In this document: positions 7,523 to 16,034 of the stretch, piece by piece
Numbering within the stretch: the first letter of the stretch is position 1
Layout: the number at the start of each line of letters is the position of its first letter
DNA from: Stappia stellulata DSM 5886
GTDB lineage: Bacteria; Pseudomonadota; Alphaproteobacteria; Rhizobiales; Stappiaceae
Reading direction: 5' to 3'
DNA: 64,000 bases
Assembly (NCBI RefSeq): GCF_000423705.1
Contig: NZ_AUIM01000004.1
Location: forward strand, 1 to 64,000
Notes under the pieces: generated by a model
Database searches by the model: none
What the model was told of the DNA's origin: nothing
The model's input: only the letters and a program-made list of their open reading frames with translations
Program-made: the position numbers and the translations under genes

Positions 7523-10038
7523 GCGTAGTGGAGAACCCGAGCGACTATTCGGGAACCCGAAAAGGGGAAGACAAGTCCTTCGAGGGCGTGTGGGACACGC
7601 CGAAAGGCATCCGGCGCCTGTCGTCGGTCAGCCACCGGGTGGTGGGTCGCCGTTTCATCTACACCGGATTTGTTTTCTTTCTGATTGCGGGTTTCCTGGC
7701 CCTTCTCGTCAGAACGCAGCTGATTGTGCCCGGGAACACCTTCCTGGATCTGGAGACCTATAATCAGGTCTTCACGATGCACGGCACCTTGATGATGTTC
7801 CTTTTTGCGATCCCTATCCTGGAGGGGTTTGCGGTCTATCTGATCCCGTTGATGCTGGGTGCGCGGGATCTGATTTTCCCTCGTCTGGGCCAGTTCGGCT
7901 ATTACTGCTATCTGTTTGGCGGGATCATTGTCCTCTCGTCGTTCCTGTTCGACGCCGCGCCCGATGGCGGCTGGTTCATGTATGTGCCGCTGTCGACCAG
8001 CGCCTTTACGCCGGACGTGTCGGCCGACTTCTGGCTGATCGGCATCACCTTTGCCGAGATCGCCTCGGTCACGGCCGCCGTCGAGTTGATCACCGCCATA
8101 CTCTGTGCCCGCGCGCCGGGCATGAGCCTGGCGAAGATGCCGGTCTTTGCCTGGTACATCCTGATTACTGCGTTCATGATCGCGATCGGTTTCCCGCCCC
8201 TGATCATCGGGTCGATCCTGCTGGAATCGGAACGCCTTCTCGATCTGCCGTTCTTCGATCCGGCGCTGGGGGGCGACCCGCTGCTCTGGCAGCACCTGTT
8301 CTGGCTGTTCGGCCATCCCGAGGTCTACATCATCTTCCTCCCGGCGGCGGGCATGGTGGCGACCATGCTGCCGACCTTTGTCGGCAAGCCCCTGTTCGGA
8401 TACGGCTTCACGGTCGCGGCCGTGGTCTCCATGGGGTTCATCAGCTTCGGCCTCTGGGCGCACCACATGTTCACCACGGGCCTGCCCATCCTGTCGCTGT
8501 CACTGTTTTCGGCTGCCTCGACCATGGTGACGATCCCCACGGGCGTCCAGATATTCTGTTTCATCGCGACGCTGGCTTCCGGCAGGCCGAGGCTGACCAC
8601 CCCGATGCTGTTCATCCTCGGTTTTCTCGCGATCTTCGTGCTCGGTGGGCTGACGGGCGTGATGCTCGCGAGCGTTCCCTTCAACTGGCAGGCGCACGAC
8701 AGTTACTTCGTCGTCGCGCATCTCCACTACGTGCTGATCGGCGGGATGGTCTTTCCGCTGTTCGGCGCATTCTATTACTGGGCGCCGCATTTCACGGGAC
8801 GCATGATGTCGGAACGCCTTGGCCGATGGGTTTTCTGGCTGATGTTCATCGGCTTCAACACGACCTTTCTGCTGATGCATGTCACCGGTCTGCGCGGGAT
8901 GCCGCGGCGTGTGGCGACCTATCCCGAGGGTCTCGGCTGGGACCGGTTGAACATGCTCAGTTCCATCGGCAGCTATATTCTGGCAGCCGGCATTGCGCTC
9001 TTCGTCTTCGATTTTCTCCGGCACAAGCGCAAAGGGGCGGTCGCGCCGCGTGATCCCTGGGGGGCGGGGACGCTGGAGTGGCTCTATCCGCCGGTGACGC
9101 CGGGGTTCAATTTCCACGCCATTCCGCCCGTGAAGAGCCGCGAACCGCTGTGGGACCAGCCGGAGTTGCTGGACAACGAGGCGCATCGGGTCGAGGGCGT
9201 GATGCGCGGCATACGCGACGGGCGGCGCGAGACGATGGGGTGCGATCCGGTCAGCGGCGAGCCGCTTTACATCCTGCGGCTTCCCCATCCGACATGGATC
9301 CCGATGCTTGCCGCCTTCGGCCTTGCGGTGCTTTTCGGGGCGACGATCGCCTCCTTCTACTGGGTCAGCGCCGTCGGCGGCGCCATTGCATTGGTCGCGT
9401 TCACGTTGTGGGGCTGGGAGCCGTCCGACAGTGGCGTCGCGCGCGACGCCGGGATGGGGCACCGGCTTCCGGTCAATGTCGTGGATCGGCGCAGCCACAC
9501 GCATGTCGGGGTGGTGGGAACCGTTCTGGTGCTGATGGCCCTGTTCGCCTCATTGGTCTTCGGTGTGCTCTATCTGTGGAACGTCGCGCCCGGGATGGCC
9601 GGAGCTGCGCGTCTGCCGTCGGTTCTGCCGGTTGTCGGCGCCGCGCTGGCGGGACTTGCCGTGGCCGGCTTCGGCCAGCTTGGACGCCATGCCGGGCTGA
9701 AAGACCGGTTTGCCGGTGCCGCGCTGTTCGCCCTGCTTACAGCCATTTCCGCCGGCCTGGCGCTCTGGGCCCTTTGGGCGGCGCTCAAGCCGATCGACCC
9801 CTGGGCAACCGCGCTCGGTGCAACGTTGTGGGCCATGGCGGCTTTTGTCGCAGTGAACCTTTTCGTGACGGCTTACTGTGCGCTTTTCAATGCGGTGCGA
9901 AGGCTCTCCGGCCAGGTGGAGGCGGGGCAGTGTCTGCCGGACTTCAATCTTGCAACCTACGCCAAGGGCACCGGCCTGATGGTCGTCGCCACGGCGGCGA
10001 TCTATCTGGCGGGCGCGCTGCAGGGAGGGGCGGGATGA
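7519..10038 (+). CDS. Cytochrome c oxidase subunit I fused to a subunit III-like domain
   Basis: Catalytic haem-copper subunit (839 aa). It shows all redox-centre motifs: TMHGTLMMF (haem a His), HPEVYIIFLP (CuB His with the cross-linked Tyr), WAHHMFTTGLP (CuB His pair) and AHLHYVLIGG (haem a/a3 His). After about residue 560 a polar linker leads to a second membrane block of about six helices (residues 590-839), matching the subunit I+III fusions of caa3 oxidases. No separate coxC is present. ATG 7519 is preferred over an in-frame ATG at 7501 because it forms the ATGA coupling with coxB and omits a leader internal to coxB. Confidence 0.92.
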   Translation: MSVVENPSDYSGTRKGEDKSFEGVWDTPKGIRRLSSVSHRVVGRRFIYTGFVFFLIAGFLALLVRTQLIVPGNTFLDLETYNQVFTMHGTLMMFLFAIPILEGFAVYLIPLMLGARDLIFPRLGQFGYYCYLFGGIIVLSSFLFDAAPDGGWFMYVPLSTSAFTPDVSADFWLIGITFAEIASVTAAVELITAILCARAPGMSLAKMPVFAWYILITAFMIAIGFPPLIIGSILLESERLLDLPFFDPALGGDPLLWQHLFWLFGHPEVYIIFLPAAGMVATMLPTFVGKPLFGYGFTVAAVVSMGFISFGLWAHHMFTTGLPILSLSLFSAASTMVTIPTGVQIFCFIATLASGRPRLTTPMLFILGFLAIFVLGGLTGVMLASVPFNWQAHDSYFVVAHLHYVLIGGMVFPLFGAFYYWAPHFTGRMMSERLGRWVFWLMFIGFNTTFLLMHVTGLRGMPRRVATYPEGLGWDRLNMLSSIGSYILAAGIALFVFDFLRHKRKGAVAPRDPWGAGTLEWLYPPVTPGFNFHAIPPVKSREPLWDQPELLDNEAHRVEGVMRGIRDGRRETMGCDPVSGEPLYILRLPHPTWIPMLAAFGLAVLFGATIASFYWVSAVGGAIALVAFTLWGWEPSDSGVARDAGMGHRLPVNVVDRRSHTHVGVVGTVLVLMALFASLVFGVLYLWNVAPGMAGAARLPSVLPVVGAALAGLAVAGFGQLGRHAGLKDRFAGAALFALLTAISAGLALWALWAALKPIDPWATALGATLWAMAAFVAVNLFVTAYCALFNAVRRLSGQVEAGQCLPDFNLATYAKGTGLMVVATAAIYLAGALQGGAG

Positions 10039-10349
10039 CGAACATGGCACGCAGGGTCACGGCAATCGTTGTCCCCGGTCTCGCCTGGGCAACCCACTTT
10101 ATCGCCGTTTACGCACTGATCTCCGCCGCCTGTCCGCCGCGCGCCATGATCGGGTATTCCCACCTGGTCGCCACGGTCGCGGCGGTGACGCTCGCGGCGC
10201 TGGCCGCCTGTTTGTGGTCGGTCGTGTCGGGATGGGGCAAGACCGACAACGATCTTGGCGGCGCGGCGTTCTGGAGCGGCCTGATCTTCGCGCTGGCGAT
10301 CTTCGCCGATGCCGCGATCCTGTTTTTCTTTCAAGGATGTGGAGGTTGA
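10035..10349 (+). CDS. Small membrane protein of the oxidase operon
   Basis: A 104-aa protein with three predicted transmembrane helices (about residues 6-28, 38-60 and 75-97), coupled to the oxidase gene by an ATGA overlap. Its length and place between the I+III fusion and ctaG suggest an accessory or subunit IV-like oxidase component. No family motif was recognised, so function is by context only. Confidence 0.8.
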   Translation: MTNMARRVTAIVVPGLAWATHFIAVYALISAACPPRAMIGYSHLVATVAAVTLAALAACLWSVVSGWGKTDNDLGGAAFWSGLIFALAIFADAAILFFFQGCGG

Positions 10350-10350
10350 C

Positions 10351-11076
10351 ATGGAAACCCATGTGCCATTTTGCGGTCCCCCGCCCGCGCCGGCGGACCT
10401 GTGGACCCGCTGGACCCTGGATCCGGTCCTCCTGACCGCTCTCGCGGTCACGCTGGCCCTCATTCTGTGGCGCGTCGGCAACGGCGACCGGACACGGCCG
10501 GTGCTCGGCTGGATCCTGGTTGGCGTCATGTTCGTCTCTCCGATCTGCGCGGCGTCCATGTCCCTGTTTTCCGCGCGCGTCGCCCAGCATCTCGTGCTTG
10601 TGCTCATCGCGGCCCCGCTCCTGGCGTCCCTGCTACGGGGCAGGGGCGTCGGGCCCGGCCTTGCCGCGGCGGTCTTCGCCGCACTCTTTTGGCTGTGGCA
10701 TGTTCCCGGGCCCTATGCACTGACCTTGCAGTCGGATCTGGTCTATTGGGCGATGCACCTCAGCCTGCTCGGGTCGGCGGTCGTGCTGTGGGCCTCGTTC
10801 CGGACGCACGTGGGGACGGCTCCCTTCGCCACCGCACTGGCGGCGGCGGGCACGGCCGCCCAGATGACGCTCCTCTCGGTGCTGCTGATCTTCTCGGACC
10901 GGCTGTGGCATCCGTGGCATTTGGCGACAACCGCGCCTTACGGCCTGGGCGCCCTCGATGACCAGGTTCTGGCCGGCGCATTCATGTGGATTGCGGGCGG
11001 GTTGCTGTTTGCGGGTCTTGTCGCCTCGCTCGCCCTTCGGTTTCTGGGATCGCACCGGGCGGTGGAGGAACGCTGA
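10351..11076 (+). CDS. ctaG: CtaG-like (caa3-type) cytochrome c oxidase assembly protein
   Basis: Polytopic membrane protein (241 aa) of the caa3_CtaG family, which helps load copper/haem into caa3 oxidases; it is distinct from the single-span CtaG/Cox11. Conserved features are the AQHLVLVLIAAPLLA helix, FWLWHVPGPY near residue 111, YWAMHLSLLGSA, and late DQVLAGAFMW with an aspartate in the membrane. It starts 1 nt after the small membrane protein and ends the operon that begins at 2716. Confidence 0.88.
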   Translation: METHVPFCGPPPAPADLWTRWTLDPVLLTALAVTLALILWRVGNGDRTRPVLGWILVGVMFVSPICAASMSLFSARVAQHLVLVLIAAPLLASLLRGRGVGPGLAAAVFAALFWLWHVPGPYALTLQSDLVYWAMHLSLLGSAVVLWASFRTHVGTAPFATALAAAGTAAQMTLLSVLLIFSDRLWHPWHLATTAPYGLGALDDQVLAGAFMWIAGGLLFAGLVASLALRFLGSHRAVEER

Positions 11077-11080
11077 AGGC

Positions 11081-11103
11081 CATCGCGGGAGCGGCCCGCG
11101 ATG
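11081..11103 (+). terminator. Hairpin after the oxidase operon
   Basis: A 9-bp perfect stem, CATCGCGGG with CCCGCGATG, and a 5-nt loop, starting 5 nt after the ctaG stop. There is no T run, so a rho-independent role is uncertain. The remaining 165 bases to the convergent exoD gene hold nothing I recognise. Confidence 0.4.
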
Positions 11104-11269
11104 AAACTGCGGGGCGCCCGTTTCGACTGGCTGCGCAACGAGCGCGGCGCCACGGCGGATGCTCCCTGTTCGCTGCGGGTAGACACTAACACCACCATTG
11201 CCGTCCCTGTTGCGTGGGAAGAGCTGGAAGCGCTCGAACGCTGGTCGAAAGGGTGAGGCCGCTCCGATC

Positions 11270-11884
11270 TTACGTTTGCCACAGGTAGATCGAGACTGGC
11301 ACCAGGGAAAGCAGCACGAACGACGCCAGGGCCAGCAACCCGTCCCGGGTAAGAAGGCTGGCCGCGAACAAGGCGATGACGGCCGAGGCAATGGACCCGG
11401 AGGTCGGCACCAGCTCCATGAACGGCATGAACAGCGTGAGACCCATGATCAGGCTCATGGGTAGCCACAGCCAGGGGCGGTGAAACAGCCAGGTCAGGCG
11501 CGGTTTCAGGAAACGCTCCACAAATCGCACCGGCCTTCGGAGCCAGCGGATACCCCGGCAGAGTGTCTCGGACGACATCCGCCTCCTGGTGAGAAGCCGG
11601 GGAAGCCAGACACTTTCCCGGCCTCCCATCATTTGCGCCACCAGAATGAAGACCAGTATGGCGACCATGGTCGTGATGCCGGGCAGGGTGCTCGCCGGGG
11701 AGGTGGAAATCAGCGAAAACACCAGCATCAGGGATGCAAAGGACGACCGGCCGAGCTTGTCGACGACAACGTCCACGGTGACCTCTTCGTCGGTCACCGC
11801 GGATTCCAGTTCGTCCAGGATTTCGCTCAACGCATAGGTTCCGCTGTCCGACACGATGGTGTGCTCTCCCAAGGTTTCCGTCAT
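11270..11884 (-). CDS. exoD: ExoD-family membrane protein
   Basis: A 204-aa membrane protein of the ExoD family (exopolysaccharide synthesis and alkali tolerance in rhizobia; biochemical role unknown). The body has the family feature LSEILDELE at the N-terminus, several hydrophobic spans after residue 60, and a PGITTMVAILVF segment. The start overlaps the stop of the molybdenum aldehyde oxidoreductase gene (ATGA at 11881-11884), so it is translated as the fourth gene of that operon. An in-frame longer N-terminus exists but would lie inside the upstream gene. Confidence 0.85.
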   Translation of the reverse strand: MTETLGEHTIVSDSGTYALSEILDELESAVTDEEVTVDVVVDKLGRSSFASLMLVFSLISTSPASTLPGITTMVAILVFILVAQMMGGRESVWLPRLLTRRRMSSETLCRGIRWLRRPVRFVERFLKPRLTWLFHRPWLWLPMSLIMGLTLFMPFMELVPTSGSIASAVIALFAASLLTRDGLLALASFVLLSLVPVSIYLWQT

Positions 11885-14067
11885 ACGAGTGCGGCAAGGA
11901 CCCGGTCGGGCGTGGCCGGGAAATCGCGCAAGCGCGCCCCGCAGGCGTGATGAACCGCATTCAGGATCGCCGCGCCGGCGCCGCAAATACCCAGTTCGCC
12001 GATCCCCTTCGCCTGCAGCGGTCCGGCCCAGGGATCGCGTTCCTCTATGAAGTGCACATCGAGCGGCGGAACATCCGCATTGACCGGCAGGTGGTATTCC
12101 GCGAAATCGCGGTTGACCATGTGTCCGTCGCGGCGGTCATGGGTCACCGCCTCCGTCAAGGCCATGCCGATCCCCCAGATCATGCCGCCGTGGCATTGCG
12201 AGCGTGCGGTGCGCGGATTGAGGATACGCCCGGCTGCAAAGCTTCCGTGCATCCGGCGCATGCGTATCTCGCCGGTAACGTCGCTGACCGCGACCTCAGC
12301 GAAATGGGCGCCGAAAGTGGCCTGGCGGACCTTTTGCTGCGCGTCGCCAGGCTGTACATGGCCATCGCCTGTCAGCACCGTGCCGTCAAACGCCTCGGCC
12401 AGGCTGCGGCGCGTGTTGCCGCGGATGATTGTGCCGTCCTTCAGCGTGAGGTCGGCCTCGTCACAAGCAAGCGCCCGCGCAATCTGCCTGCGCAGGTCCA
12501 TTCCGGCCATCCAGACGGCGGTGCCGGTGGAGGCTGCGCCGAAGGACCCGCCGGACCCCGAGCCGGGCGGCAGTTCGGTGTCTCCCAGCCTGACCTTCAC
12601 ACGCTCGAGCGGCAGGCCCAGCAATTCCGCCGCGATCTGCTGGAAAATCGCATAGCTTCCGGTGCCGATATCGGTCATGTCCGTCTCGACAACGGCCCTG
12701 TCGCCGGTCAGGAGGATGCGGGCTTGCGCCTCCATGATCGCATTGACGCGGAAGGCCGCGGCCATGCCGGTGCCGATCCACCACTCACCTTCGCGCCGCT
12801 GGCGCGGGGGCGAGGGCCGGTCGGCCCATCCGAACCGTCGTGCCCCTTCGCTCAGCGCGGCCTTCAGCCGATGGGAAGAAAAGGGAATGCCGGCTTCGGG
12901 GTCCTTGTCGGGGATGTTTCGCAACCGCAACTCGACCGGATCGATGCCGGTGGCCACGGCGAGTTCGTCCATCGCGACCTCGAACGCGGTGACACCGACG
13001 GCCTCGCCCGGGGCACGTACCGATCCGGCCGCGGGCCGGTGTATCCGCGCGACATGCATCCGCAAGGCCCTGTTCGGTGCCGCATAGGCGAAATGACTGC
13101 CCTGAAGCACCGGTTCCGCGAAGGTTTCGTCGGGCAGATTTGAGACCAGCGCCTCGTGCTCCAGCGCCGTCAGCCGGCCCTGGCGGTCTGCGGCGAGCCG
13201 AATGCGCTGTCGGGTTTCGGAGCGGCGTGTGTTCATCTCGAACACCTGTCGGCGGTGCTGAACCACGCGGATGGGCCGGCCCAGTTCGATCGCGGCGAGG
13301 GCCGCTGCCACGCACTCGGCCGAAATGCCGAGCTTGGAACCGAACCCTCCGCCGACATAGGGAGCCAGGATCCGCACGTTCTCCGGGGCAATGCCAAGGC
13401 TGTCGGCCAGTTCGTTGCGGTTGTATTTCAGCATCTGCAGGCTGCCGCGCAGGACAAGTCGCGTGCCGTCCCATTCGGCGGTGGCCGCATGCGGCTCCAT
13501 GGCCGCCGACACCATAGAGGACGTTGTGTATGTCCGGTCCAGTACATGCGCCGCGTCGCGACGGGCCGCGTCCAGGTCGCCCTGCGCGGTCTGTCGGCCG
13601 TCCGGTTTCTCGGCCGTGACCGCCTCGGGGTCGACCGGGGCATCGTCCGTTTCGACTTCGACCTCAAGGGCCTGTGCGGCGTGGCGTGCCTGTTCGAAAC
13701 TGTCAGCCACCACCAGGGCGACCGGCTGGCCGACGTATTCGGCCCTGTCGACGCCCTGGACCGGAGCTTCGTTGGCGGCGCCCTGCGCGGCGTTGCGGAT
13801 CATGCGGGGATCGCGCAGAACCAGGCGCACCCCCTCCATCTCGCGCACGCTATTCGCATTGGAACAGGAGACGGCGCCTATTCCCGGGGCACGCACGAGA
13901 AAGCCATGCAGGAGGCCATCGGGCCGCGGTTCGGCCGCATAGGTCGCGGCACCGATGGCCTTGGACAACCCGTCCGGCCGCTCGTTTTCGTGTCCAAGGA
14001 CGCCTTGAACAAGGTCATCGGCCCGGTTGGCCTCGTCGGGTGCGTCGAGTTTCAGGTCCAGGGTCAT
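11881..14067 (-). CDS. Molybdenum-binding subunit of a PaoABC/xanthine-dehydrogenase-family aldehyde oxidoreductase
   Basis: Large catalytic subunit (728 aa) that binds molybdopterin. Its size and the 174/323/728-residue three-gene set match PaoABC (YagTSR) rather than classical xanthine dehydrogenase. The N-terminal hammerhead domain (residues 40-150) precedes the Mo domains. [13 protein letters not shown] near 505-517 and the C-terminal [13 protein letters not shown] carry cofactor contacts and the catalytic Glu. It probably oxidises aldehydes, but the substrate is unknown. The start at 14067 overlaps the upstream FAD-subunit stop by 4 nt. Confidence 0.88.
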   Translation of the reverse strand: MTLDLKLDAPDEANRADDLVQGVLGHENERPDGLSKAIGAATYAAEPRPDGLLHGFLVRAPGIGAVSCSNANSVREMEGVRLVLRDPRMIRNAAQGAANEAPVQGVDRAEYVGQPVALVVADSFEQARHAAQALEVEVETDDAPVDPEAVTAEKPDGRQTAQGDLDAARRDAAHVLDRTYTTSSMVSAAMEPHAATAEWDGTRLVLRGSLQMLKYNRNELADSLGIAPENVRILAPYVGGGFGSKLGISAECVAAALAAIELGRPIRVVQHRRQVFEMNTRRSETRQRIRLAADRQGRLTALEHEALVSNLPDETFAEPVLQGSHFAYAAPNRALRMHVARIHRPAAGSVRAPGEAVGVTAFEVAMDELAVATGIDPVELRLRNIPDKDPEAGIPFSSHRLKAALSEGARRFGWADRPSPPRQRREGEWWIGTGMAAAFRVNAIMEAQARILLTGDRAVVETDMTDIGTGSYAIFQQIAAELLGLPLERVKVRLGDTELPPGSGSGGSFGAASTGTAVWMAGMDLRRQIARALACDEADLTLKDGTIIRGNTRRSLAEAFDGTVLTGDGHVQPGDAQQKVRQATFGAHFAEVAVSDVTGEIRMRRMHGSFAAGRILNPRTARSQCHGGMIWGIGMALTEAVTHDRRDGHMVNRDFAEYHLPVNADVPPLDVHFIEERDPWAGPLQAKGIGELGICGAGAAILNAVHHACGARLRDFPATPDRVLAALV

Positions 14068-15035
14068 TGTGTCGCCTCCGTCAATACCGCTTTCAAGACG
14101 CGTTTGGTCAGCGGCAGTTTGAATGCCGCGCCAGGTGGCGGATCGGCCTTGGCAAGCAGCACCTCGCCGGCTTTTTCGAACAATGCGTCGGACGGAGTTT
14201 CCGCCGTGAGCAGGGCTTCGACTTCCCGGTCGCGCCACGGCTGCGGTGCGAGCCCGCCGAAAGCCAGCGCTGCCTGTGCGATGCGGCCGTTTTCCATGCG
14301 CAGCACGGCGCCGACCGACAGCAGCGCGAAGGCATAGGACGCGCGGTCGCGGACCTTGCGATAGACCTGCCGGTCGCCGGACGGCGCGGGCAGGCGGACC
14401 GCGGTGATCAGGTCGCCCGGCGCCAGCGATGTCTCGATATGCGGTGTGGCACCGGGCAGACGGTAGAGATCGGGCAGCGCAATCTCGCGTGGCGCGCCAT
14501 CCGGGCCTTCCACCTCGACCGTGGCATCCAGCGCGCGCAAGGCGACCGCCATGTCGGAAGGATGCAATGCGATACAGTGCTCGGAAGCGCCCAGTACCGC
14601 GTGATTGCGCGTTTCGCCGCCGATGGCGGCACAACCGGATCCGGGCGTGCGCTTGTTGCAGTTCGTGTCGGTATCGTAGAAATAGGGACAGCGCGTGCGC
14701 TGAAGCAGGTTGCCGCCGGTTGTCGCCTTGTTGCGCAATTGCCCGGACGCGCCCGCCAGCAGGGCGCGGGCAAGCACGGGGTAGTCGCGCCGCACCCGGG
14801 GGTCTGCGGCAAGGTCGGAATTGGTGAGCGTGGCTCCGATGCGAAGCCCGCCGTCCACCGTTTCGATACCGTCTAGGTCGAGGCGGGAGATGTCGACCAA
14901 CGTGTCTGGCGTCATCACCTCCAGTTTCATCAGGTCGATCAGGTTCGTGCCGCCGGCGACATATCTTCCGCCGTCGCGTGCCGCCTCGTGTGCGCTGGAG
15001 CGCTCGCCGGGTCTGACGTAGTCGAACGGTTTCAA
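14064..15035 (-). CDS. FAD/[4Fe-4S] subunit of the aldehyde oxidoreductase
   Basis: Middle subunit (323 aa) with an FAD-binding PCMH domain. [16 protein letters not shown] near residues 25-41 is the pyrophosphate-binding loop, and [16 protein letters not shown] near 105-120 is typical. Cysteines in RTRCPYF, TNCNKR, GSGCAA and SEHCIA match the extra 4Fe-4S cluster known from PaoB and absent from most xanthine dehydrogenases, which supports the PaoABC assignment. The start overlaps the 2Fe-2S subunit by 4 nt. Confidence 0.88.
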   Translation of the reverse strand: MKPFDYVRPGERSSAHEAARDGGRYVAGGTNLIDLMKLEVMTPDTLVDISRLDLDGIETVDGGLRIGATLTNSDLAADPRVRRDYPVLARALLAGASGQLRNKATTGGNLLQRTRCPYFYDTDTNCNKRTPGSGCAAIGGETRNHAVLGASEHCIALHPSDMAVALRALDATVEVEGPDGAPREIALPDLYRLPGATPHIETSLAPGDLITAVRLPAPSGDRQVYRKVRDRASYAFALLSVGAVLRMENGRIAQAALAFGGLAPQPWRDREVEALLTAETPSDALFEKAGEVLLAKADPPPGAAFKLPLTKRVLKAVLTEATQ

Positions 15036-15556
15036 TCTGCCGTCTCCTCTTCAGCGGGCACCTCGGTCGCAACCTGGCCGATCGCGGCATTGATGCCGGG
15101 GTAGCAGGAACAGCGGCAGAGATTGCCGCTCATCCGTTCGCGCAATTCGTCCTGCGTCAGCTCCACCTTCGATGTGAGGTCGGCGCTGACATGGCTGGGC
15201 CAACCCGCGGCGACTTCCTCAAGCATCGCCGTCGCTGAACAGATCTGCCCGGGCGTGCAATAGCCGCATTGCATTCCGTCGTGTTCGACGAAGGCGGCCT
15301 GCAGTGCTGACGGACCGTCCCGCGCCAGCCCTTCGACGGTGGTGACCTCGTCGCCTTCATGCATGACCGCGAGGCTGAGACAGGCGTTGATGCGGCGTCC
15401 GTTGACCAGCACCGTGCAGGCTCCGCACTGTCCGTGGTCGCAACCTTTCTTGCTCCCGCTCAGGCCGACATGGTCGCGAAGGGCGTCGAGAAGCGTGACC
15501 CGCGGGTCGAGATCGAGCGACTGCTTCCGGCCGTTCACTGCGAAACTGAGTTTCAT
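15032..15556 (-). CDS. 2Fe-2S subunit of the aldehyde oxidoreductase
   Basis: Small subunit (174 aa) with two 2Fe-2S clusters. The plant-type site is [15 protein letters not shown] with a later NACL; the second, helical site is CGYCTPG with [12 protein letters not shown]. coli PaoA has a TAT leader for periplasmic export, but here the protein starts right at the ferredoxin fold ([11 protein letters not shown]), so the enzyme should be cytoplasmic. An in-frame extension adds no TAT motif. First gene of the pao-like/exoD operon, 28 nt downstream of an EcfG-type promoter. Confidence 0.9.
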   Translation of the reverse strand: MKLSFAVNGRKQSLDLDPRVTLLDALRDHVGLSGSKKGCDHGQCGACTVLVNGRRINACLSLAVMHEGDEVTTVEGLARDGPSALQAAFVEHDGMQCGYCTPGQICSATAMLEEVAAGWPSHVSADLTSKVELTQDELRERMSGNLCRCSCYPGINAAIGQVATEVPAEEETAD

Positions 15557-15583
15557 GGCGCTCTCCTTGGGCAACATGAAAAC

Positions 15584-15608
15584 AACCAGGCGTGGTGGTT
15601 CATGTTCC
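15584..15608 (-). promoter_or_regulatory. EcfG-type promoter for the aldehyde oxidoreductase-exoD operon
   Basis: Read on the minus strand: GGAAC at 15608-15604, a 17-nt spacer and GTT at 15586-15584. The start codon of the 2Fe-2S subunit (15556) is about 28 nt downstream. Confidence 0.68.
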
Positions 15609-15647
15609 CTCTGTTTTCGGTCTTCGGACACTCAGGTCCTTCGTGTG

Positions 15648-15830
15648 TCACGACGCATGGCCGGGCTTGCCCTTGCGCTTGCCCTCGGCAAATGCCTCCA
15701 GCTGCGTCTCGGTCATCGTCTCGTGCATTTCTCGTGCGGCACCGGTCAGATCGGAGGGATCCATTTCGCCGCGTTTTGCGGACAGGGCGGCGCCGGCAGC
15801 CTTTTGTTGCGCTTGCGATTTGGCGGGCAT
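15648..15830 (-). CDS. DUF3008-family small stress-associated protein
   Basis: A 60-residue, lysine- and alanine-rich soluble protein starting MPAKSQAQQKAAGAALSAKR and ending GKRKGKPGHAS, typical of the DUF3008 family. The biochemical function is unknown; family members are usually small conserved hypothetical or stress-induced proteins. It has its own EcfG-type promoter 34 nt upstream, which agrees with a stress role. The ATG at 15830 follows directly after that promoter and matches the family length. Confidence 0.82.
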   Translation of the reverse strand: MPAKSQAQQKAAGAALSAKRGEMDPSDLTGAAREMHETMTETQLEAFAEGKRKGKPGHAS

Positions 15831-15863
15831 GACTGGATCTCCGTGGATAAGGCGTTGCACGAA

Positions 15864-15888
15864 AACTGGCGGAAGCCCGACAGGTTCC
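15864..15888 (-). promoter_or_regulatory. EcfG-type promoter for the DUF3008 gene
   Basis: Minus strand: GGAAC at 15888-15884, a 17-nt spacer, then GTTTTC from 15866. It lies 34 nt upstream of the start codon at 15830. Confidence 0.68.
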
Positions 15889-15973
15889 GGACGGCCGTGG
15901 AGCAGGGCCGGCGGGGAAGGGACGCAATGTCGCGATGACGCACGAAACGTTTCGCCAAAACGTCGCAGGGAGG

Positions 15974-16019
15974 GGCGTCGCGACGGCAGCCGGGGAGGAC
16001 TCACTGCCGTCGCGACGCC
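15974..16019 (-). terminator. 15-bp perfect hairpin behind katE
   Basis: Arms GGCGTCGCGACGGCA (15974-15988) and TGCCGTCGCGACGCC (16005-16019) pair perfectly around a 16-nt loop, 16 nt past the katE stop. No T run follows at once on the minus strand. It is probably a transcription terminator or an RNA-stabilising end of the katE message. Confidence 0.55.
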
Positions 16020-16034
16020 AGGGCATCCGTATCG

